Origin: Sphingomonas sp. NFR15
Lineage (GTDB): Bacteria; Pseudomonadota; Alphaproteobacteria; Sphingomonadales; Sphingomonadaceae
Reading direction: 5' to 3'
DNA length: 64,000 nt
NCBI RefSeq assembly: GCF_900103265.1
Contig: NZ_FMWX01000008.1
Span: forward strand, 162,071 to 226,070
Positions 42,749-52,167 of the stretch are shown here, piece after piece. The position numbers and the translations under genes were made by a program. How positions within the stretch are numbered: the stretch's first letter is position 1; each line of letters starts with the position of its first letter. The notes beneath the pieces are model-generated. The model ran no database searches, was not told the DNA's origin, and was given only the letters and a program-made list of their open reading frames with translations.

Positions 42749-43363
42749 ATGTGCAATGACTATCGCCTGGAAGTCGACATCGCCTCGATCGCTCAGGACT
42801 TTGATGACCTGAAGATCAAGATCAAAATGCCCGAGGGCACGCCGAACGTCGAGGCGCGCGAGGACATCAAGATCAGCGATATCGCCCCGATCGTCCGCAG
42901 CGGCGATGTCCGCGGTGCCGGCGAGCTGGTCAATCGCCGCTGGAGTTGGACAGGGCAGGGGGGCAAGCCGGTCTATAACTTCAGATCGGAGGGCCGGGAG
43001 TTCACATCGAACCGCTGCCTCATCCTGGCCGATGGCTTCTACGAATTCACGAAGCCCGACGATCCCAAGCAGAAGCGCAAGACCAAGTGGCTCTTCACGA
43101 TGCGGGATCATCCGTGGTTCTGCATTGCCGGCATCTGGCGCGCCACGCCTGAGGGTGAAGCGTTCACAATGCTGACGATGGAGCCGGGGGACGACATTCG
43201 CCCCTATCATTCTCGCCAGATCATCCCGCTGACGCGCGATCAATGGTCTGATTGGCTGGATCCGTCGGTCCCGGCCCACGAGGTGCTGCGCGCCCTGCCG
43301 AAAGGTAGTCTGCCAGTGGTTCAGGTATACCCTGAGGTGGCCGCGCAATCACAGATGCTCTGA
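42749..43363 (+). CDS. SRAP-domain protein (YedK/HMCES-like), SOS-induced
   Basis: 204 residues. It begins Met-Cys-Asn, so Cys2 is exposed after methionine removal and can crosslink to abasic sites in single-stranded DNA. Other catalytic residues fit: Asn in 'VYNFRSEG', Glu in 'LADGFYEF', His in 'IRPYHSRQIIPL'. The leftward gene next to it is a degenerate paralogue. The LexA box upstream supports induction by DNA damage. Confidence 0.85.
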   Translation: MCNDYRLEVDIASIAQDFDDLKIKIKMPEGTPNVEAREDIKISDIAPIVRSGDVRGAGELVNRRWSWTGQGGKPVYNFRSEGREFTSNRCLILADGFYEFTKPDDPKQKRKTKWLFTMRDHPWFCIAGIWRATPEGEAFTMLTMEPGDDIRPYHSRQIIPLTRDQWSDWLDPSVPAHEVLRALPKGSLPVVQVYPEVAAQSQML

Positions 43364-43396
43364 CTGCAGAGCTGTGCGCCCGGGCATCTGGTCGGG

Positions 43397-43642
43397 CTAG
43401 CTCTTCCCAATCTCACGCCAGCTCTTTTCCGTGATCTCGACGCCGTGTTTTCGCGCGGCCGCTTCGATCCGCTTCCAAGCAGCATCTCGCTCGTCGTCGG
43501 ACACGTCCTTGACCTGGTTGAAACGGGCGACCGCATTTCGCACGTGGCTCGCATTTTCAAGCGGCTCCTTGCGCTGCTTGGGAAACGCGAAGGACCCTTT
43601 GTCCAGTTCATTCCGGTCTTCGGCACTAAGCTCGGTCATCAT
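43397..43642 (-). CDS. DUF6582-like small protein
   Basis: 81 residues: 'FAFPKQRKEPLENASHVRNAVARFNQVKDVSDDERDAAWKRI' in pieces is a pattern I know from DUF6582, a family often encoded near DNA-repair or phage genes. It is hydrophilic and probably binds DNA or a repair protein. Nine bases downstream of the Nudix gene on the same strand. Confidence 0.65.
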   Translation of the reverse strand: MMTELSAEDRNELDKGSFAFPKQRKEPLENASHVRNAVARFNQVKDVSDDERDAAWKRIEAAARKHGVEITEKSWREIGKS

Positions 43643-43651
43643 CCATCTCCT

Positions 43652-44134
43652 TTAGGTCGGTAAGTGGTCGGCGAGCGGAAGGGCAGCGACGAGCCGATCG
43701 AGGAATGGCGCCTGGCTCGCAAGGATGTGTTCTCGGGCCGCTTCGAGGTTGAACCATCGTGCCTGGTCGACTTCCGGGATGGCCAACGTCCGGCCGGAAC
43801 GCGGTGGCCAGCTAATCTCGATCATATTGCTGACCAGTGCCGCAGGCTCGAAATCTTGTTCGGCCGCGAAGGCGACCACCCTCTTGCCGCCAGCTTGGCG
43901 AACTTCGCCCAGGGCCATCAACGCGCCGTCGATCGGGCAGCCAAGCTCTTCGGCGACCTCCCGGCGAGCCGCGGTTTCTGCATCTTCGTCCGGTTCGATC
44001 AGCCCCTTCGGAATCTGCCAGGCGCCCGCATCCTTGCCCCTCCAGAACGGGCCACCCGGATGCACCAACAGCACCTCTGTGGACCCATCGATGCAGCGGT
44101 GTAGCAGGATGCCGGCGCTCCTCGGGGCCGTCAT
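43652..44134 (-). CDS. Nudix hydrolase
   Basis: 160 residues from ATG 44134, overlapping the exonuclease III stop by four bases. The Nudix box is complete: 'GLIEPDEDAETAARREVAEELG'-type, with the catalytic Glu pair in 'REVAEELG'. Preceded by 'AWQIPKG', typical of NTP pyrophosphohydrolases or ADP-ribose/diadenosine-type members. Substrate is not clear from sequence. Together with exonuclease III it may clean damaged nucleotides. Confidence 0.82.
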   Translation of the reverse strand: MTAPRSAGILLHRCIDGSTEVLLVHPGGPFWRGKDAGAWQIPKGLIEPDEDAETAARREVAEELGCPIDGALMALGEVRQAGGKRVVAFAAEQDFEPAALVSNMIEISWPPRSGRTLAIPEVDQARWFNLEAAREHILASQAPFLDRLVAALPLADHLPT

Positions 44135-44931
44135 TTTCGCTTCCTCTGCGCCGGTTTTGCATCGGCAAGCTCGATCCATGTGGGTGCGTGGTCGCTGGTC
44201 TTTTCCCAGCCGCGCACCTGCCGGTCCACCTGCGCGTCGACCAGGCGATCAGCGAGAGAAGGACTGAGCAGCAGGTGATCTATGCGCAAGCCTGCGTTGC
44301 GGCCGTACGCGTTCCGGAAATAGTCCCAAAATGTATAGATCGTCTCGTCCGGATGCATGGTCCGTAAGGCGTCGGTCCACCCTTGCTCGAGAAGCCGAAA
44401 AAAAGCCGCGCGAACCTCCGGCGCGAACAACGCGTCGTCGAGCCACCGCTCCGGCTTATAGACGTCCCGCTCGGTCGGCATGACGTTGAAGTCACCAGCC
44501 AGCACGACCGGCGCGCCACTCGCAAGAAGATCGGCGGCATGCTCGATGAGCCGCTCGAACCAGAGAAGCTTGTAGTCGAACTTGGGCCCCGGGCGGGGAT
44601 TGCCATTGGGCAGATAAAGGCCCGCGATCAGCAGGCCGTTCACCGCCGCTTCGATATAGCGGCTTTGTGCGGGGTCGGGATCGCCCGGCAGGCCGCGCCG
44701 GGTTTCATGAATCTCGCCGACACGGCTCAGCATCGCAACGCCGTTCCAGCTCTTCTGGCCGTGCCAGACGACATCGTAACCGAGGTCGCGGATCGCTTTT
44801 TCCGGGAATTTTTCCTGCGGGGCCTTCAGTTCCTGCAATACCACGATGTCTGGCTGCTCTTCCTCCAGCCACCGCACCAGGACCGGTAGGCGACCGTTCA
44901 CACCGTTCACATTGTAGGTGGCGATCTTCAT
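44131..44931 (-). CDS. xthA: Exodeoxyribonuclease III (AP endonuclease)
   Basis: 266 residues from ATG 44931. Catalytic set of the ExoIII family: Asn7 in 'ATYNVNG', Glu in 'VLQELKAP', 'YLPNGNP', 'LAGDFNVMP', and the final 'KTSDHAP' with the catalytic His. It nicks DNA at abasic sites and removes 3' blocks. It is part of a leftward run ligD, xth, Nudix, DUF6582 with four-base overlap. Confidence 0.92.
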   Translation of the reverse strand: MKIATYNVNGVNGRLPVLVRWLEEEQPDIVVLQELKAPQEKFPEKAIRDLGYDVVWHGQKSWNGVAMLSRVGEIHETRRGLPGDPDPAQSRYIEAAVNGLLIAGLYLPNGNPRPGPKFDYKLLWFERLIEHAADLLASGAPVVLAGDFNVMPTERDVYKPERWLDDALFAPEVRAAFFRLLEQGWTDALRTMHPDETIYTFWDYFRNAYGRNAGLRIDHLLLSPSLADRLVDAQVDRQVRGWEKTSDHAPTWIELADAKPAQRKRK

Positions 44932-44936
44932 CGAGG

Positions 44937-46841
44937 TCACAGGTCCGGCAGCATCTGGTCGGCACGTCCCCAGCCTGTCAGCGCTTTCGAGGCGGCACGC
45001 CTCACCAGCTCAGCCGCGTCACCAATATGGAAGTGATTGGGTGCATCGATCGTCTCCATCTCCTTCCAACTGATTGGGGCTGCGACCGGGGCCTCCGGCC
45101 GGGCGCGGACGGCATAGGGCATCACTGCGGTCGCCCCGCGCTGGTTGCGAAGGTAATCGACGAAGATACGGCCTTTGCGCTGTGCCTTGGGCAGCGCCGC
45201 AGTGAAATTGTCGGGATCGCTTTGCGCAACGGCCTGAGCAAGGCGGTGTGCGAAATCCTTTACCTCAGGCCATTCGGCCCTCGGCACCAGCGGCGCGATC
45301 ACGTGGACGCCTTTGCCTCCGGTCAGCATCGGAAATGTTTCCAGACCGATCGACTTCAGGATGTCGCGGAAGTGGAAGGCCGCGGTGCGCACATTCTCGA
45401 AGTCCAGCCCTTCGTCAGGGTCGAGGTCGAACACCAGGCGGTCGGCCTTCTCGACGTCTTCGATCCGAGCACCCCAGCCGTGAAACTCGATCGTGCCCAT
45501 CTGTACGCAGGTCAGCAGACCGTCGGCCGTGTCGATGAAGAGGTAAGGCTCTTCATGCCCATCCTTTTCGAGGATGCCCACGTGTTTGACCGTATCGCCA
45601 AAGCTGCCGGCATCATGCTTCTGAAAGAAACACTTCTTCGCCCGGCCTTGCGGGCAGCGCACGAGGCTGATCGGTCGACTGCCGACCCAGGGCAGCATGA
45701 TGGGCGCAACCGCCGCATAATGGTCGGCGAGCTGGCCTTTCGTGATGTTCGATTCCGGGAAGATAATGCGGTCGCGGTTGCTGATTTTCACCCGAGACAC
45801 GGCCGGCGGAGCGATCTCGGCGACCGGCTCTTCTTTCTCGAGCACGACCGCTTCAGGCTTCTTGTCGGCGCGCAGTCCCAAATAGCTCGGGTGACGCAGC
45901 GTGCCCTCGTTGGTCATCTCCGTGTAAGCGATCTCCGCCACGAGCACCGGCTTGAGCCAATGGGCGCCGCGGACTTCAGCGCGCGGTGCTTTGACGGTCG
46001 CATCTTTCTGCTCGAGCGGTCCCATCGTCTCCATCAAGCGGAGGATTTCGGCCATCCTGAAGCCGGTGCCGACTTTCCCGGCGTATCGAAGCACCCCATC
46101 CTCGTGAACGCCAAGGATCAATGATCGGAAGGCACGCGACTTGTCGGACGGCGTCCAGCCTACGACGACGAACTCCTGTCGTTTGATGCACTTCGTCTTG
46201 AGCCAGCCGCCCGAGCGCGAGCCGATGTAACGCCCGTCGGCCTTCTTTGAGATGACGCCTTCCAGTCCGCCATCACAGAAACTGTGCAGCAGTTTCTCGC
46301 CATTGCCCTCGATGTGGTCGGAGAAGCGGATGCGGTGCTTGCCCTCCGGCAGGATCGTCCGCAACTTCGCCTTGCGCTCTGTCAGCGGTAGACCGGTCAG
46401 ATCCTCGCCATCCAGCTCCAGAAGATCGAAGGCTATGAAATCAATGCTGGCCGGCGCGCCCTTCAGCGCTCCCTGCAGGGCCTGGAAACTCGACCGGCCA
46501 TTTTCATCCATCACAACGGCTTCGCCGTCGATGAGCGCGGAGCCGACCGCTAGCGTCGCTGCTTCGTCGGCAATGTCTCCAAACTTTTCGGACCAGTCGA
46601 GGCCAGACCGGGTGTACGCTCGAGCGCTCCCGCCCCCGACGGCCACCAGCAGCCGATAGCCGTCATATTTCATCTCATGGAGCCAGCGATCACCCGACGG
46701 CACCGTGTCGACCAGGGTAGCCAGCTGGACAGGCCGGAACGGCGGCGGCTTCAGCGCTCGCGCGGAGGCTGTCTTACGCGCTCGACCGGCTCCGCTCCGG
46801 CGTTCCGTGGTGCCTGCCTTGACCATGACGATGATACTCAT
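44937..46841 (-). CDS. ligD: DNA ligase D without the phosphoesterase domain
   Basis: 634 residues from ATG 46841. The ligase domain comes first: the lysine nucleophile in 'HEMKYDGYR' near residue 58, 'LIDGEAVV', 'EGVISKKADGRY', 'WLKTKCI', followed by the OB fold. The primase-polymerase domain starts near residue 340 with 'NRDRIIFPESNITKGQL' and includes 'LVFDLDPDEG', the metal-binding Asp-x-Asp. The usual N-terminal 3'-phosphoesterase of about 180 residues is missing. Ku is not in the window. LigD with Ku repairs double-strand breaks by end joining. Confidence 0.9.
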   Translation of the reverse strand: MSIIVMVKAGTTERRSGAGRARKTASARALKPPPFRPVQLATLVDTVPSGDRWLHEMKYDGYRLLVAVGGGSARAYTRSGLDWSEKFGDIADEAATLAVGSALIDGEAVVMDENGRSSFQALQGALKGAPASIDFIAFDLLELDGEDLTGLPLTERKAKLRTILPEGKHRIRFSDHIEGNGEKLLHSFCDGGLEGVISKKADGRYIGSRSGGWLKTKCIKRQEFVVVGWTPSDKSRAFRSLILGVHEDGVLRYAGKVGTGFRMAEILRLMETMGPLEQKDATVKAPRAEVRGAHWLKPVLVAEIAYTEMTNEGTLRHPSYLGLRADKKPEAVVLEKEEPVAEIAPPAVSRVKISNRDRIIFPESNITKGQLADHYAAVAPIMLPWVGSRPISLVRCPQGRAKKCFFQKHDAGSFGDTVKHVGILEKDGHEEPYLFIDTADGLLTCVQMGTIEFHGWGARIEDVEKADRLVFDLDPDEGLDFENVRTAAFHFRDILKSIGLETFPMLTGGKGVHVIAPLVPRAEWPEVKDFAHRLAQAVAQSDPDNFTAALPKAQRKGRIFVDYLRNQRGATAVMPYAVRARPEAPVAAPISWKEMETIDAPNHFHIGDAAELVRRAASKALTGWGRADQMLPDL

Positions 46842-46975
46842 TGCCTGCCGGACTCGTTCCACCGCTGATGAGACTCGATCCATCGACAGCGTCAGAGCGC
46901 GTAGGCCGAGCAGGAAACCTGGGCGTGAGAACCGCGTTGCAAGGCAGTTAAGACCAAAAGCTCAAGGAGAATGCC

Positions 46976-47152
46976 ATGGCGGACGACAAGACCCTCCGCG
47001 GTCCACAGGACAGCTCGCGCGTCGCGCTCGGCGAGGATTACGAGGTCGCGTATTGGTCAAAGAAATTTGGCGTGAGCCGCGACAAGCTTGCCGAGGCGGT
47101 CAAGGCAGTCGGCAATGGCGCCGACGCCGTGGAAGAATATTTGAAACGGTGA
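46976..47152 (+). CDS. DUF3606 small protein
   Basis: 58 residues, with AAGGAG before the ATG. The pattern 'YEVAYWSKKFGVSRDKLAEAVKAVGNGADAVEEYL' is DUF3606, a short helix-turn-helix-like protein. It is often found near Ku/LigD genes in alphaproteobacteria. Confidence 0.75.
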   Translation: MADDKTLRGPQDSSRVALGEDYEVAYWSKKFGVSRDKLAEAVKAVGNGADAVEEYLKR

Positions 47153-47422
47153 AGCGGCCACCGCTGCTCCGGCGGCCTTAGCGTATCGTAGCGTCGCCCT
47201 CATGCCCTGGCTAAGTTTGAGGAGTGAGCGAGGACGGCGCAGCGCCCGCCGTTAGCGGCCGCAGTCGACCAGACCTTGTCGTTGAGTACCGGGCTAAGGA
47301 AACACGGATCAAGTATGCGCCGCCGTTCGCGCCGCAAGAAGGTGCCGGCCAGCCATCGCCCACTGCCAGTCGTTTGAGTTCGCAGTTTCGCTGCCTGATA
47401 GGGTCCATCGCAGCTCGAGAGA
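47153..47422. other. Gap with degenerate dispersed repeat
   Basis: 'GCAGTCGACCAGACCTTGTCG' near 47260 is akin to 52313 and 61258. Nothing else recognised. Confidence 0.4.
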
Positions 47423-48187
47423 TCAGTTTGACCGAAATCCATTTTTCGTGAGTTGCGCGGTTCGAAGGTCAAGTCCGTCGCCGTTGCGAAAAAGGTCGGC
47501 GATGCCAGCTGCATAGCGATCGAACGTTCCCTCGCGCCGAGCAGCTTGCCACCCGGCGTGGACGACAACGAAGAGGATCTTGAAATTCTCTCCAAGCCGG
47601 GCGCGTGTTTCCGGCTCGGAGAGTCTGCCGGTGGAGAGGGCGGCGGCCACTTGCGCCCGCACGCCTTGCACGCTGCCGGGAGGTGGCTCTCGCCCCTCGT
47701 GCACGAGCATCCAGCCGAGGAGCAGATAAGCGGCCTGCGCACTGGCGGCGTCATCGCCATCGAGTCCGTAAGGACGGACAATGCCAGCATAGATCGCATT
47801 ATAGTCACGCTGCCGGAATTCTGCCTCGATTTGACCGGCGTCCTTTGGATCCTTCCCGCGAACGCGGTCGATAAAAGTGGTAAGCACCTCCCGTCGAAGC
47901 GCCGCGCTAGCAGCGTAGCGCATATCTGTGTTTACCGCTGCTCCCCGCACGGGCTGCGCAAAGGGATGCTGGGCGCCCGCCGCACTCCCACACCACGGCG
48001 TATCGGGATCGACGCGCTGCCCTATTCCGCGGGCGCGGGCGCATTCCGACTTTATGGTCGCGCCCATACTCATCGTGTTTGCAAGAGCGCCCATGTTGAA
48101 GACGCCGGAAATTCCCTTAGCCCGAGCCGGCATGGCGCCAGTAACAAGGAGCAGGCCGATGAGCATTATCGAGGCTGTTAAACGCAC
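47423..48187 (-). CDS. Secreted hypothetical protein, possibly DUF6683-like
   Basis: 254 residues with a clear signal peptide at 1-22 ('LIGLLLVTGAMPARA'). The mature part is helical ('LTTFIDRVRGKDP', 'AAYLLLGWMLVHEGREPP') and ends 'RTAQLTKNGFRSN'. The layout recalls DUF6683, a family of unknown role. It would be exported to the periplasm. Confidence 0.6.
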   Translation of the reverse strand: MRLTASIMLIGLLLVTGAMPARAKGISGVFNMGALANTMSMGATIKSECARARGIGQRVDPDTPWCGSAAGAQHPFAQPVRGAAVNTDMRYAASAALRREVLTTFIDRVRGKDPKDAGQIEAEFRQRDYNAIYAGIVRPYGLDGDDAASAQAAYLLLGWMLVHEGREPPPGSVQGVRAQVAAALSTGRLSEPETRARLGENFKILFVVVHAGWQAARREGTFDRYAAGIADLFRNGDGLDLRTAQLTKNGFRSN

Positions 48188-48662
48188 TTTAGGCCTTTCC
48201 CACCGAGCCAGACGGCCGCCGCGTTCCGACCACAGCCGTAACGATCAACGGTGCCAATGGATGCCGTGAGGTGGATATCCGAAAGGCTGCAATCGATTAG
48301 GGACCGTGAGCTGGGTTAAAGCTGTGCGTCGGCCCAGCCTCGGTCGTTCCTCGATCAACGTGACCGGAGGTCGCGAACGTTACGTTCAGCCGAAACCGGG
48401 TCTTCACCGTGCTCGCGAACGAAGGCTTCGTTCTACGAGCGTCTGGCAGGAGGCGACCAACTCAAGCCGTTCCCATCAGCGGCGGGGAACGACCGCTTGG
48501 CCCGAAAGCGGCCATAGGCATCCCTAACCGCAGCTCCCCGTGATCGTGATCCCGCACTGGCGGCTCCCGACCCATTTTCTGCCATGGCGGCTCCTGCCCC
48601 AACTGCCCTGCCATCTCGCTGGGCGCATTTTCGGGCGGCGCCCTAAGCGCTAAGGCGTCACC
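48188..48662. other. Gap with degenerate dispersed repeats
   Basis: Contains an imperfect palindrome near 48485-48515 ('GAACGACCGCTTGGCCC' with 'GAAAGCGGCC'), a form common in sphingomonad intergenic repeats, and other decayed blocks. No gene supported. Confidence 0.45.
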
Positions 48663-49214
48663 ATGAAGATCATCTTCGCCATGCTGCTGGCATTGGTTAC
48701 AGCCGGGGCGCAGGCTGAGACAGCGCAAGTACGGCCCAGTGAGAGTGCTGCTATGAACGAAGCCACCAACGTGATTGCCGTGGACCACACGGGCTTCGCT
48801 GTATCGTCTTTGGACGAAGCCATTCGGTTTTGGACAGAAGCGCTCGGCTTCACACTTGAGCGTCAGTCGGAGATGGGGGGCGATTTCCTGCATCAGGTGA
48901 CAGGAGTCGATGATCCAAGTGTGAAAACGGCGATCGTCAGGGCGCCAAACGGCTACGTGGTCGAACTGTTGCAATATTCAAAAGGGCGCCGGAACGGGGC
49001 AGTGCCAGACAGCGCGGGGGCGATCGGTGCGGCCCATCTGGCTCTGACTGTGAATGACATCCATGCCGCCACTGTCCGCGTCGAGGCAGCAGGGTGGAAA
49101 GCCAAGGGTAGCCCGCTGCCGATCACGGGTGGTCCACGGAAGGGAACGCTGGTGGCCTATGTGTCAGGCCCTGATCATATCACAATAGAGCTTATGCAGC
49201 CGCCAGCCCGTTAA
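48663..49214 (+). CDS. Secreted VOC-fold (glyoxalase-like) protein
   Basis: 183 residues with a signal peptide at 1-18. Two beta-alpha-beta repeats of the VOC family: 'VIAVDHTGFAVSSLDEAIRFW' and 'AAHLALTVNDIHAATVRVEA', with the metal-type residues in 'YVVELLQY' and 'ITIELMQ'. VOC proteins include dioxygenases, isomerases and resistance proteins; the substrate is unknown. Export is unusual for this fold. Confidence 0.75.
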   Translation: MKIIFAMLLALVTAGAQAETAQVRPSESAAMNEATNVIAVDHTGFAVSSLDEAIRFWTEALGFTLERQSEMGGDFLHQVTGVDDPSVKTAIVRAPNGYVVELLQYSKGRRNGAVPDSAGAIGAAHLALTVNDIHAATVRVEAAGWKAKGSPLPITGGPRKGTLVAYVSGPDHITIELMQPPAR

Positions 49215-49413
49215 CGTAGCCGCGGAAGTTTCCCGCTTCACCATCGTTTTCGGGGCGGCCGCTATCGCCCACGCCTTTCCATAAGCCGCCAGTCCGTTTC
49301 CCACAACAATCCGAAATCCGGCACCGACGGCTCCCGACCAAGTTCGGACGTATTGCGGCAGGCTCGCCAGCGGCCGCTTCGGACGAAAGCCGTCTTGCGT
49401 GCAAACGTGCGTA

Positions 49414-50250
49414 TCATTCAGCTATCGGCTTATCCCAGGGGGGCGCGAAGGGTGGGTTCACCAGCCGCTGTCGCTTGGGCAAAGATGCGATGACTTGGCG
49501 ATCCTCGTCATCGAGAGCTAGCGAGAGTGCATCCAGGTTGGTGCGCTGGCTGATAATACGCCCGGCTTTGGGGATGGCGGCGACGCCTTCTTGGCCGAGG
49601 AGCCACGCAAGCGCGACCTGTGCCGCAGACGCGTTATGTTTCGCACCGATCCGGGCGAGGTCCTCGCTTTCCGCCGCCTGACCCTGGGCAAGCGGGCAAT
49701 AGGCGATCAGCGGGATCGCCTTCGACCGCAGATAGCCGAGCATCGGCGTCTGATCGAGGTAGAGGTGATACTCGACCTGGTTGCACGCGATTGGCGCGCC
49801 GATCTCGTCGATCGCGTGGTTCAGCATCGACAGCGTGAAATTGGCAACACCGATCGCGCGGGTTCTCCCCGCCTCCCTTGATCGCATCAGCGCGGCCAGT
49901 GTCGTCGCCATATCCATGTTCGTGGCGGGCCAATGGACCAGATACAGATCGACATGGTCCAGCTTGAGACGCTGAAGGCTCGCATCGAGCGCGCGGGCGA
50001 GGGCGTCGGACGCGAGATGGTCATGCCAGACCTTGGTGGTGACGTGCAGATCGCTTCGCGCGATGCCCGATGCGGCGATGGCGGCACCGACGACCTCCTC
50101 GTTGCCGTACATCTCAGCGGTATCGATATGGCGGTAGCCGAGCGCCAGCGCGCTTTCGACCGCTTCCTGGCAGGCCGCGCCCTGCATGCGGAATGTCCCC
50201 AGGCCAAGCCTTGGCAGCGAAATGCCTTGCGTTTCGAGCGGCGCGATCAT
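49414..50250 (-). CDS. Aldo-keto reductase
   Basis: 278 residues. AKR signatures: 'GYRHIDTAEMYGNEEVVG' (catalytic Asp and Tyr), 'TTKVW' (Lys), 'VDLYLVHWP' (His), and 'AIPKAGRIISQRTNLDAL', the NADPH-binding end. It overlaps the NmrA-like gene by four bases, forming an operon that is divergent from a LysR gene, its likely regulator. It probably reduces a carbonyl compound. Confidence 0.88.
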   Translation of the reverse strand: MIAPLETQGISLPRLGLGTFRMQGAACQEAVESALALGYRHIDTAEMYGNEEVVGAAIAASGIARSDLHVTTKVWHDHLASDALARALDASLQRLKLDHVDLYLVHWPATNMDMATTLAALMRSREAGRTRAIGVANFTLSMLNHAIDEIGAPIACNQVEYHLYLDQTPMLGYLRSKAIPLIAYCPLAQGQAAESEDLARIGAKHNASAAQVALAWLLGQEGVAAIPKAGRIISQRTNLDALSLALDDEDRQVIASLPKRQRLVNPPFAPPWDKPIAE

Positions 50251-51122
50251 TTCGACAATCCTTCGCGCGCCACCAATTCGGCGATGATGGTATCGGCGTC
50301 GATATTGCCCTTGCGGAGCGCTGCGCTGTCCTCGGCGAAATCGATCCAGCCTTCGTTGAAGCCATCGAGCATCCGGATACGGAGATAGGGATTAGTCGCA
50401 CCTTGCCCGCGGAACATCGCCTCCCAACTGTCGCGAGGCACGATTTCGGCCCGAACCGGTCGTCCGAGCGCCTTGGCAAAAGCGGCGGCGAGATCATTGG
50501 GCGAGACACGCCGTGGACCTTCCAGTTCGACTATCCTGTTGCCGATCCAATCCTCCTGGATAAGCTTCGCTGCCAGCGCTCCGATATCTTTGGTCGCGAC
50601 CATCGCGATCGGCTTGTCGAGGGGCATCAGGAAGCTGTGGAGGACACCCTCGTCGCGCGCGGACGCCACATCCCAGAGCGCGTTCTCGATGAACCAGCCG
50701 GCCCGTAGGAATGTGACCGGTATCGGCAGAGCGCTCAGGGCCTGCTCGATCAACGTCCGTTGGGTCAGCAGATTGTCCTGCACGGCATCCGCACCGATCG
50801 TCGACAGGCAGAGTATCCTTTCCGGGCGGGCCGCGACCAGGGCCGCAACGATCGCATCGATCGTCTCGCGCGCCTGAGTGTAGCCAGGCACGGGATCGAA
50901 CTCGGACGGCGGCAGGATGAAAACCGCATCGGCCCCGGCGAAGGCCGTGGTGAGTGCCGCCGCGTCGTTCATGTCCGCAAGAGCGACGTCGCAGCCCCGT
51001 GCCGCCCATAGAGCGCCTTTGCCCGCATCGCGGACGACGGCGCGTACGGGCAGGCTCTGTTCCAGCAACGCACTGCCGAGTGCGCCGCCAACCTGACCGG
51101 TGATCCCAGTAATTGCGTACAT
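50247..51122 (-). CDS. NmrA/QorB-like NAD(P)-binding protein
   Basis: 291 residues from ATG 51122. Rossmann motif 'ITGITGQVGGAL' at the N-terminus and 'VRAVVRDAGKGALWAARG'; then 'ADAVFILPPSEFD' and 'LTQRTLIEQALSALPIPVTFLRAGWFIENAL', the typical NmrA core. It lacks the YxxxK of classical SDRs, so it may be a redox-sensing or quinone reductase type. Overlap with the AKR gene implies joint function. Confidence 0.82.
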   Translation of the reverse strand: MYAITGITGQVGGALGSALLEQSLPVRAVVRDAGKGALWAARGCDVALADMNDAAALTTAFAGADAVFILPPSEFDPVPGYTQARETIDAIVAALVAARPERILCLSTIGADAVQDNLLTQRTLIEQALSALPIPVTFLRAGWFIENALWDVASARDEGVLHSFLMPLDKPIAMVATKDIGALAAKLIQEDWIGNRIVELEGPRRVSPNDLAAAFAKALGRPVRAEIVPRDSWEAMFRGQGATNPYLRIRMLDGFNEGWIDFAEDSAALRKGNIDADTIIAELVAREGLSK

Positions 51123-51258
51123 GATGATTTCCTCGCGCATCGTCTGGTACAGCCACGCCGGGCTGCGTCAGCGACCGCGTTACGCTTCTGTTGGAGATGC
51201 TCTGCGCGCATAACTATCACCTCTACAGTGACATGGAATCACCATAGAGACGGGAGCT

Positions 51259-52167
51259 ATGAGCTTCGATACGCGAATATTGACCGGAGTCGGCGTGCTG
51301 GCCGCAGTAGCGGAAACAGGAAATTTCGCGCGGGCTGCAGACGTGCTCGGGCTAACACCGTCGGGTGTCAGTCGCGCCATCGCGCGGCTTGAGGTGCGCA
51401 TCGGCATCCGACTCTTCGATCGTTCGCCGCGGGCCGTTACGCTTACCGACGAAGGACGGCGGTTCCACGCCCAGATCATGCCGCTGCTCGCATCGATAGA
51501 GGAGGCCGCGATCGACGCTGCCGGTGCTGCAGCGACGGTGAGCGGCAAATTGCGGATCAACGTCGATCCCTGGTTCGCGCGGATGGTGCTTGCCTCGCGG
51601 CTGCCGGCGTTTCTCGCTCGCTACCCACAGGTGTCGATCGACCTGCTTGTCAGCAACCACCGCGAGGACATGATGGCGGGCGCCGATGTCGCCGTCCGGT
51701 TTGGACCCGCCGACGGCGAATCACTCATTGTGCGCAAGCTGCTCGACACGCGCGTACTGACTTGCGCAGCACCAGCCTATCTCGATCGATATGGCACGCC
51801 GCAGAGCCCACACGATCTGCTGCACCACGAAGCGCTCCTGTTCCGGGACCCGCAGACCGGCCGGCCGTTCGAATGGGAGTTCTCAAAGGATGGTCAGGCG
51901 ATCGACGTCGATGTGCGCGGTCGGATGACGACAGACGACCCATCGACCGCGATCGAGGCCTGTGCTGCAGGCTATGGCATCTTCCAGAGTCTGGCGCTCG
52001 GCTTGGATGCGTGGCTGCGACGCGGTGAACTCGTGCAAATCCTGCCCGAATGGTCGGCTGAGCGATATCCGCTTTACGCCTATCTTCCCTCTCGGCGCCT
52101 TCCGCCGGCAAAGGTGCGCGTATTTCTCGACTTCATCATCGAGACCGTAACTGCGTCCGGGACCTAA
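51259..52167 (+). CDS. LysR-family regulator
   Basis: 302 residues. N-terminal helix-turn-helix 'GNFARAADVLGLTPSGVSRAIARLE', then the periplasmic-binding-like effector domain ('KLRINVDPWFARMVLASRLPAFL'). It is divergent from the NmrA/AKR operon across 136 bases, which implies control of that operon and of itself. Confidence 0.9.
   Translation: MSFDTRILTGVGVLAAVAETGNFARAADVLGLTPSGVSRAIARLEVRIGIRLFDRSPRAVTLTDEGRRFHAQIMPLLASIEEAAIDAAGAAATVSGKLRINVDPWFARMVLASRLPAFLARYPQVSIDLLVSNHREDMMAGADVAVRFGPADGESLIVRKLLDTRVLTCAAPAYLDRYGTPQSPHDLLHHEALLFRDPQTGRPFEWEFSKDGQAIDVDVRGRMTTDDPSTAIEACAAGYGIFQSLALGLDAWLRRGELVQILPEWSAERYPLYAYLPSRRLPPAKVRVFLDFIIETVTASGT

Noticed and set aside
44667..46124. 485-residue plus-strand open frame
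   Set aside because: Antisense of ligD and xthA; no recognisable domain.
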